Below, in pieces: positions 57,298-64,000 of a stretch of DNA of 64,000 nucleotides. The notes beneath the pieces are model-generated. The model was not told where the DNA came from, ran no database searches, and saw only the letters and a program-made list of their open reading frames with translations. The translations under genes were made by a program, and so were the position numbers. Origin of the DNA: Leptobrachium leishanense (lineage: Eukaryota; Chordata; Amphibia; Anura; Megophryidae); the NCBI GenBank assembly GCA_009667805.1, contig CM019067.1:69768997-69832996 (forward strand), in the 5' to 3' direction. Within the stretch, counting starts at the first letter, position 1. Each line of letters starts with the position of its first letter.

Positions 57298-57611
57298 CGC
57301 CAGTAGTCCAATAGTCCAGCCTGTATCCTCTGATGCACTCCACCTTCGGATCAGGGGGTCCTTGGATCGGCGGCTCCTTCGAAGGCTCAACTCCCAAAAA
57401 GTAACAGGTAACGACCACCAGCTCGACGCATTTCATTTCACAACTTCATCAAGCTCTTGATGAAGTTGTGAAACGAAACACGTCGAGCTGGTGGTCATTT
57501 CCTGTTACCTTTTGGGAGTTGATCCTTTGAAGGAGACGCCGATCCAAGGACCCCCTGATCCGAAAGTGGAGTGCATCAGAGGATACAGGCTGGACTATTG
57601 GACTACTGGCG
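57298..57611. repeat. Near-perfect inverted repeat (fold-back element)
   Basis: Arms 57298-57453 and 57456-57611 meet at 57454/57455 (ATCAAG-CT-CTTGAT). The outer end is CGCCAGTAGTCCAATAGTCC with its inverse GGACTATTGGACTACTGGCG. Only a handful of mismatches (for example GTAACGACC against GGTCATTTCC) separate the arms. The central AACTTCATCAAGCTCTTGAT block is typical of the fold-back family here. Confidence 0.88.
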
Positions 57612-59019
57612 TGCGGTGACTACCCATATGTTTACCAATGCTGTTTTGCACACATAATTGTTTATGGTGTGCCACTTGTTTTGTGAGTGGTTCCACTTTC
57701 GTTTTTTAATTCTGATTAAATGTGTACGGTTTTACGCTATGTGGCGCCCCTTACTGTATGACTTCTATTTCACTAGTTCTTGTAAGAACATTGGAATTCG
57801 TATGACGATGTGGACACTCATCGACTTACTATAGTATTGTGAGCTCATTTTTTGCCCTTGAGTATCTTGATGGAGCTGGACATTTTTTTAATACATAGAA
57901 TACTAAGAAACAGCAAGAACGTTCAGTGATTTCAGTCACATTAACAACTACAACACACGACTCCTCCCAGACAATGGGTCAATAAACAGATGGGATTCAG
58001 CTGAGTGCATGGCTATTGAGGGACTTTACCCAGCTAGCATTCTATATAAATCTTGATGGCTAGCCATGTTGCCCTCCAGAGACTCCAGATTGTTCTGTTA
58101 TTTGATGCCTTTACATTGTTGCATTGTTTCTATGAAAAGTGGATGGTATAGAGGCGCAAGAAGTTAATGGGCCCACGTCATGGCTGGATTGCACCGGCTG
58201 TGCCCATGCAGTGTCTAAGGGCCCTATACTAAGGTTGACAATAAGATAACTCTTGGAGACGTTATACATACGTAACGTATCTGTCTGCACTTCCGCTTAC
58301 AGGGACAGGCACTAATAAAGTGCCTACATCAGAATAGGTGCAGAAATAAGGGAGATTGCAAGTAAAATCTGAATGCGCAGATTTATTAACTTAACCTTTT
58401 TCATCTTGGGACAGCCTTGTAATAGGGGTCTAAGTCAGCTGCCTGGGACATGTAACATGCAGGACCCCTCTAAACCAAACCTTGTGGGATGTTTCACTCT
58501 CCAATCCAAATACTCTAAAGCCCATCAGCCCACCGTACAAACGCTTGTGTGGCCAGTCCAGTCCTGGTGCTATATTTGTGCATTGGTATTAAAGATGGCC
58601 GACTCTTCTTTACTCAGTCACTATAATGGGAGACTGAGCAAACTTTCTGTCTGAATTTCAATAGCCACAGGGAGGGAGGTCGTGGGAAAGGGCCCTTGTG
58701 TCATTCAGCTCAATATAATGCAGGTTGTTATTGTAGGTATTGTAGGACACAATGTCTGAGAAATTCCATATTTACACTCCAGCTTATTATGTTTACCTAC
58801 TGCACTTTCTTTTTGCCTCTCGTGAAGGTGTGGGAGGACTGACAATTTTTGGCTCTGGGGAAAGGACAAAACAGTTGAACCTTAACTCCGTTCCCCCCTG
58901 TTTTAACTAAATACTTTACCTTTTGCTGCTTGGGCATGATGAGCTTAAACAAAGAAAGAAGTGAAGCAGCTGGAAAAAATACTGTAGCTTATATAATTAG
59001 AATAGGGACTGGGTGGGTC
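57612..59019. other. No recognisable feature
   Basis: Mostly non-repetitive sequence. A 93-codon frame at 58373-58651 has no recognisable domain. 57612-57760 may continue the fold-back family. Confidence 0.4.
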
Positions 59020-61403
59020 AGCAGATGGAAGATGGGGGTGAGTGTGGCTTGCTGGCTTGTTTCCGATGGAAGATGGGGGTGAGTGTGACTTGCTGGCTTG
59101 TTTCAGATGGAAGATGGGGGTGAGTGTGACTTGCTGGCTTGTTTCAGATGGAAGATGGGGATGAGTGTGGCTTGCTGGCTTGTTTCAGATGAAGATGGGG
59201 GTGAGTGTGACTTGCTGGCTTGTTCAGATGGGATGGGGGTGAGTGTGGCTTGCTGGCTTGTTTCAGATGGAAGATGGGGTGAGTGTGACTTGCTGACTTG
59301 TTTCCGATGGAAGATGGGGTGAGTGTGACTTGCTGGCTTGTTTCAGATGGAAGATGGGGATGAGTGTGGCTTGCTGGCTTGTTTCAGATGGAAGATGGGG
59401 GTGAGTGTGACTTGCTGGCTTGTTTCAGATGGAAGATGGGGGTGAGTGTGGCTTGCTGGCTTGTTTCAGATGGAAGATGGGGGTGAGTGTGACTTGCTGG
59501 CTTGTTTCAGATGGAAGATGGGGGTGAGTGTGACTTGCTGGCTTGTTTCAGATGGAAGATGGGGGTGAGTGTGGCTTGCTGGCTTGTTTCAGATGGAAGA
59601 TGGGGGTGAGTGTGACTTGCTGACTTGTTTCCGATGGAAGATGGGGGGTGAGTGTGACTTGCTGGCTTGTTTCAGATGGAAGATGGGGGTGAGTGTGGCT
59701 TGCTGACTTGTTTCCGATGGAAGATGGGGTGAGTGTGACTTGCTGGCTTGTTTCAGATGGAAGATGGGGGTGAGTGTGGCTTGCTGGCTTGTTTCAGATG
59801 GAGATGGGGGTGAGTGTGACTTGCTGACTTGTTTCCGATGGAAGATGGGGTGAGTGTGACTTGCTGACTTGTTTCCGATGGAAGATGGGGGTGAGTGTGA
59901 CTTGCTGGCTTGTTTCAGATGGAAGATGGGGGTGAGTGTGGCTTGCTGACTTGTTTCCGATGAAGATGGGGGGTGAGTGTGACTTGCTGGCTTGTTTCAG
60001 ATGGAAGATGGGGGTGAGTGTGGCTTGCTGACTTGTTTCCGATGGAAGATGGGGTGAGTGTGACTTGCTGGCTTGTTTCAGATGGAAGATGGGGGCGAGT
60101 GTGGCTTGCTGGCTTGTTTCAGATGGAAGATGGGGATGAGTGTGGCTTGCTGGCTTGTTTCAGATGGAAGATGGGGGTGAGTGTGACTTGCTGACTTGTT
60201 TCCGATGGAAGATGGGGGTGAGTGTGACTTGCTGGCTTGTTTCAGATGGAAGATGGGGTGAGTGTGGCTTGCTGACTTGTTTCCGATGGAAGATGGGGTG
60301 AGTGTGACTTGCTGGCTTGTTTCAGATGGAAGATGGGGGTGAGTGTGACTTGCTGGCTTGTTTCAGATGGAAGATGGGGGTGAGTGTGACTTGCTGGCTT
60401 GTTTCAGATGGAAGATGGGGGCGAGTGTGGCTTGCTGGCTTGTTTCAGATGAAGATGGGGGCGAGTGTGGCTTGCTGGCTTGTTTCAGATGGAAGATGGG
60501 GGCGAGTGTGACTTGCTGGCTTGTTTCAGATGGAAGATGGGGGTGAGTGTGACTTGCTGACTTGTTTCCGATGGAAGATGGGGTGAGTGTGACTTGCTGG
60601 CTTGTTTCAGATGGAAGATGGGGGTGAGTGTGGCTTGCTGGCTTGTTTCAGATGGAAGATGGGGGTGAGTGTGACTTGCTGACTTGTTTCCGATGGAAGA
60701 TGGGGTGAGTGTGACTTGCTGGCTTGTTTCAGATGGAAGATGGGGATGAGTGTGGCTTGCTGGCTTGTTTCAGATGGAAGATGGGGGTGAGTGTGACTTG
60801 CTGACTTGTTTCCGATGGAAGATGGGGGGTGAGTGTGACTTGCTGGCTTGTTTCAGATGGAAGATGGGGGTGAGTGTGACTTGCTGGCTTGTTTCAGATG
60901 GAAGATGGGGGCGAGTGTGGCTTGCTGGCTTGTTTCAGATGGAAGATGGGGATGAGTGTGGCTTGCTGGCTTGTTTCAGATGGAAGATGGGGGTGAGTGT
61001 GGCTTGCTGACTTGTTTCCGATGGAAGATGGGGTGAGTGTGACTTGCTGGCTTGTTTCAGATGGAAGATGGGGTGAGTGTGACTTGCTGGCTTGTTTCAG
61101 ATGGAAGATGGGGGCGAGTGTGCTTGCTGGCTTGTTTCAGATGGAAGATGGGGATGAGTGTGGCTTGCTGGCTTGTTTCAGATGGAAGATGGGGGTGAGT
61201 GTGGCTTGCTGACTTGTTTCCGATGGAAGATGGGGTGAGTGTGACTTGCTGGCTTGTTTCAGATGGAAGATGGGGGTGAGTGTGACTTGCTGGCTTGTTT
61301 CAGATGGAAGATGGGGGCGAGTGTGGCTTGCTGGCTTGTTTCAGATGGAAGATGGGGGCGAGTGTGGCTTGCTGGCTTGTTTCAGATGGAAGATGGGGGT
61401 GAG
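59020..61403 (+). repeat. 41-bp satellite array (about 58 units)
   Basis: Units read GATGGAAGATGGGGGTGAGT then GTGGCTTGCTGGCTTGTTTC(A). Two main forms alternate irregularly: GGCTTGTTTCAG and GACTTGTTTCCG. One-base indels in the G run shift the frame, and some units lose one or two bases. Because 41 is not a multiple of three and no frame has a stop, long chance open frames (MEDGGECDLLACF-like) arise; these are not genes. The array ends at GAGTCTTTGTGAACC. Confidence 0.95.
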
Positions 61404-62491
61404 TCTTTGTGAACCAATCATTAAGCCTTTCCTGGACAAAGGACATTATTACTTGAGTATTACAAAAGTACTTTATAAAAACACATGCTGCTCTTTTTCC
61501 CCCCTTTTGTTTGAAATAATTGCAAGTGTAGCGCTCACTCTCGGAGGAGCCGCTGAATTAAACTCGGGTTAGTCTCACCGCACTAGGGAATAACTATACA
61601 CCAGCACTGCTGTGGATTTTTATATTTTATATTCTTTACTGATCCCAATAAAGCAGCATATATAACGTAGATACGGTATTTAAATGACAGGATTTCGTAA
61701 CGCGGGAAAAACACGCGGCGGCAAAAGAAAAAGATTTACCTCCTCAGTTCTGGAGCGTAAGTCCCGTGAATAATAGCTCAGAAATGTGTATGTGTATTGT
61801 CTCGGGTACCCGGGTACTGTATTCAACTGGCCAGTGAATGAAACAAAACAATCTTCGACTAGTCACGTTGGGGCCCTGTGGATTTAAACAATACTGCAGC
61901 GTGCGTTTCTTATTTTGGAACTGCGGCCTGGGAGGCCTCTCACCCATCCGATATGCAAGCTGTCCAGCACCCGATCAAGGATCGTCTCCTCTGTGTACTG
62001 GGACTCTGTGCCACTGGATCTGCTCCCTGCTTGTCGAATCTCTGCAACAGGAACAACGATCCACCGCCTGCACTCCCAATCGATCAGCGCGGTCTCCTAA
62101 CTCGGGGTTCAGCTGGAACCAGCTTGTCATTCAGACCTCTCAGCGCTGCGTAGGTAGGTCTCAGTACGGTCACTGTCCCGATCTCCAGCACCAGTGAGGC
62201 AGCGCCTGTACTCCGGCCTGGCCACGATCCTTAACAGCTCTCACGTGTGTCTTCCACCTTTCACCGCTCAGCTCACTCTGAACATGCCTTCCACGAGGCT
62301 GTTGATCTCCTTCCTCTTCCTCCTCCACCCCCTTCCTGTCCTCACGCAAAGCATGATGGAAACTGTAGTTCAGTGTTTGTCCAGCATAGTCCATATTGTT
62401 TCTATCTCCCTCTGGTGGCCATAATAATTAAATGCAGCAGAACACAGTCTTTAAAGCAGCGCTACACTAGTAAAAAGGAAAAATAAAGTTA
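61404..62491. other. Low-repeat, CpG-containing region of unknown role
   Basis: No family seen elsewhere in the window. CpG-rich patches occur at 61690-61730 (AACGCGGGAAAAACACGCGG) and 62080-62230. Open frames on the plus strand (119 and 76 codons) and a 51-codon stop-free stretch on the minus strand (62096 down to 61944, ending at GTGAGA) have no recognisable domain. It may be a promoter or first-exon region, but evidence is slight. Confidence 0.3.
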
Positions 62492-63692
62492 GGGCCACAT
62501 TACAATCTTGACGCTAAAATCATAGAGTAAAGTGAAAATATTTGCGCTAAGCGTTAAAGTTTAGCGCGTGTTAATCCCTGTTGGAATTACAATCTTTGCG
62601 CGTGCACACATCCGCTGATCAATAGCGCATGTGTGCGTAACACTAACAGGACGCGCCCGAATGCACGCGTAGTACTGCTTCGCGCGAAAATCTTTGCAAG
62701 CGCTGTTTATTTTTTTCACGATTCAGCCAAAATGAAAATGTTTTCTATTGATATAAACTGCAGGTTCCACCCAAGGTGCACGGATCGCTACGTGGGTGCA
62801 ATCAACAGCCCCCAGGACATTGGGGAAGCCTCCAAGTGCATAAAAGCCCTGTTTCACTCTTTGGAATCCCTCATGGGTGGTAGGGAATCCTATATAGTGG
62901 TGCCAGTTGCGCTTCATTGCTAGGAGGAAGCGATGGAGCACAATGGAGAAGGTGTACTGGCTGACACCGCCTAATTCAGCTAGAGGCGGCTGGAAGGTTC
63001 CAGTGACAAGGAACCTCAGGCAACACAGCAACTTTGTCATCCCTGGGACAGATATCCGTGTCCCTGACCTGGACTCCAGATGGGACCGCAGCTGTTTATC
63101 TGTGCCCGGGTCAACCGGTAGCGGAGTCGACACTCAGCATCAGTCAGATGTTCCAATGTTAATCGTGTCCTTTGGACACGAGGTGCCCGTGGAACAGCAC
63201 GTTCCTCGCCAACTCGTGCCACCATTGGAGACGAGTTCTGCGTCTGTGACGCAAAATGAACACATATGCTGCAGCAATAATACACACACACACAACTTCA
63301 TCCATTGTATTGGTTTGGTATGATTTGAATGGGCAACTGTGCTTTGGTGCATTCCTTTTTATGGGCTTGTATATTTGGGGTTAGCCATGTTGTTCAGATT
63401 TGCCATTAGCACCAGCTTTTAGGAGTCGCTAAAATTATCAGAATAACGTCCATGTGGTAATTACCGCGAATAGATTGTAATACTTTACTCATCCGAGCGC
63501 ACATTTGCGTTTGCGCTCACAATGTTAAGTATTGGATGCGCAAGGTTCGCCCAGGTTCACACGGGGTACACGTTTCCGCACGGTTGTAACGCTGAGTATG
63601 TAATTCGGAAGTCGGCGCAAATGTTTTTTCCCCACGCGTTAAAAATTACTTATTCCGGCGCTAATGTTAGCATTAAGATTGTAATGTGGTCC
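62492..63692 (-). mobile_element. PIF/Harbinger transposon, internally deleted
   Basis: 1201-bp element with ends GGGCCACATTACAATCTT and AAGATTGTAATGTGGTCC and a perfect 3-bp target duplication TTA (62489-62491, 63693-63695), the hallmark of PIF/Harbinger. It retains the 5' half of a transposase on the minus strand. The transposase reading stops abruptly near 62723, next to the left end, so the catalytic 3' half and the usual second (Myb-like) gene are deleted. Confidence 0.92.
62723..63225 (-). pseudogene. Harbinger (HARBI1-like) transposase, truncated
   Basis: DDE-type nuclease that would excise and insert Harbinger elements. The reading begins near 63225 (MVARVGEERAVPRAPRV, LTDAECRLRYRLTRAQI). 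It changes frame near 63110, then continues SVPGMTKLLCCLRFLVTG, GGVSQYTFSIVLHRFLLAMK, WHHYIGFPTTHEGFQRVKQG and LGAVDCTHVAIRAP, where the Asp of VDCTH is the first catalytic residue. It breaks off at INRKHFHFG, leaving out the second Asp and the Glu. About 165 of an expected 330-350 residues remain. Family assignment is firm, and function is lost by truncation and frameshift. Confidence 0.9.
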
Positions 63693-63695
63693 TTA

Positions 63696-64000
63696 GTTTT
63701 TTATCTTCCGTTTCCATTTTCTGGATGCTTCCCATGATGCAAAATTTACCAAAATATGTGCAAATGTTTTACTTTGTGGCTGTGCTTTACGTTATATAGT
63801 ATCGAACGGTTAATGAGGTGGAGGAGGGAATGTGTAGATAAGGCAGCAGGGGATGTATGGTGTTCTCCATGCTATGCAAGATAAGAACTGGCAACTGAAT
63901 GAGATAAGACAGGGAGCTTAAAAAACTTCTAATCTGCCCCCTGGTGATGTCCTTTGAATACATCCCACATAATAAAATGATGCGAGTCAGTGATTGACCA
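63696..64000. other. No recognisable feature to the window end
   Basis: AT-rich flank of the Harbinger insertion. No gene or repeat seen. Confidence 0.5.

Noticed and set aside
59098..61572. Several open frames of 62-108 codons (MEDGGECDLLACF-like)
   Set aside because: They trace the 41-bp repeat in rotating frames and change with one-base indels. No initiation context or conserved product.
62194..62424. 76-codon frame with a hydrophobic, signal-peptide-like segment (LLISFLFLLHPLPVL)
   Set aside because: The hydrophobic run comes from a CT-rich tract (CTTCCTCTTCCTCC), with overlapping frames open in other phases and no recognised family.

Overview
The window is vertebrate nuclear DNA and most likely anuran (frog). 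I infer this from the mix of repeats: PIF/Harbinger elements with ATTACAATC ends, a Tc1-like element with long inverted repeats, hAT MITEs, CR1-like and L2/Rex-like LINE remnants, a tRNA-derived SINE, and fold-back repeats. There are no operons, bacterial genes, CRISPR arrays or stable RNA genes. The species cannot be named from the sequence alone.

Only one convincing intact protein gene is present: an intronless CDKL5-like kinase on the minus strand (29074 down to 27314), probably an old retrogene. Almost everything else that can be recognised is mobile DNA or tandem repeat. From 0.3 to 9 kb there are a SINE, Harbinger-like copies, a 1.2-kb TTAA-flanked element built from about 13 consecutive hairpins (1804-3010), and a 1-kb near-perfect palindrome (3184-4238). 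From 10 to 25 kb transposons lie almost end to end. They include five copies of an 850-925 bp MITE family with CAGGGTTATTC ends (three more lie outside this stretch), a TA-flanked MITE carrying a minisatellite, a second multi-hairpin TTAA element, and a dead Tc1 element (17545-19168).

From 29.8 to 36.1 kb an old dispersed repeat occurs twice. The second copy is split by a 4.8-kb hAT-type insertion (31014-35803, 8-bp target duplication ATCTCATT) whose body holds a 3.2-kb array of 55-bp units. From 37 to 39.2 kb there are a SINE head, a repeat paired with one at 25.8 kb, and a LINE reverse-transcriptase remnant whose 3' end matches the tail of the SINEs. From 41.9 to 46.5 kb a second hAT-type composite holds diverged relatives of the 55-bp unit, a 2-kb telomere-like (TTAGGG-containing) 29-31 bp array and a CR1-like LINE. 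From 46.7 to 58 kb there are more MITEs, a degenerate satellite and a perfect inverted repeat. From 59.0 to 61.4 kb there is a 41-bp array in which most units carry a splice-acceptor-like and a donor-like motif. A CpG-containing low-repeat stretch (61.5-62.4 kb) and a Harbinger element with a truncated transposase (62492-63692) end the window.

The genes do not form a pathway. The main story is nested transposition: target duplications, empty sites and split repeats allow several insertions to be ordered in time. The best candidates for something undescribed are the multi-hairpin TTAA elements, the intact CDKL5-like retrogene with an altered activation loop, and hAT elements that carry satellite arrays.
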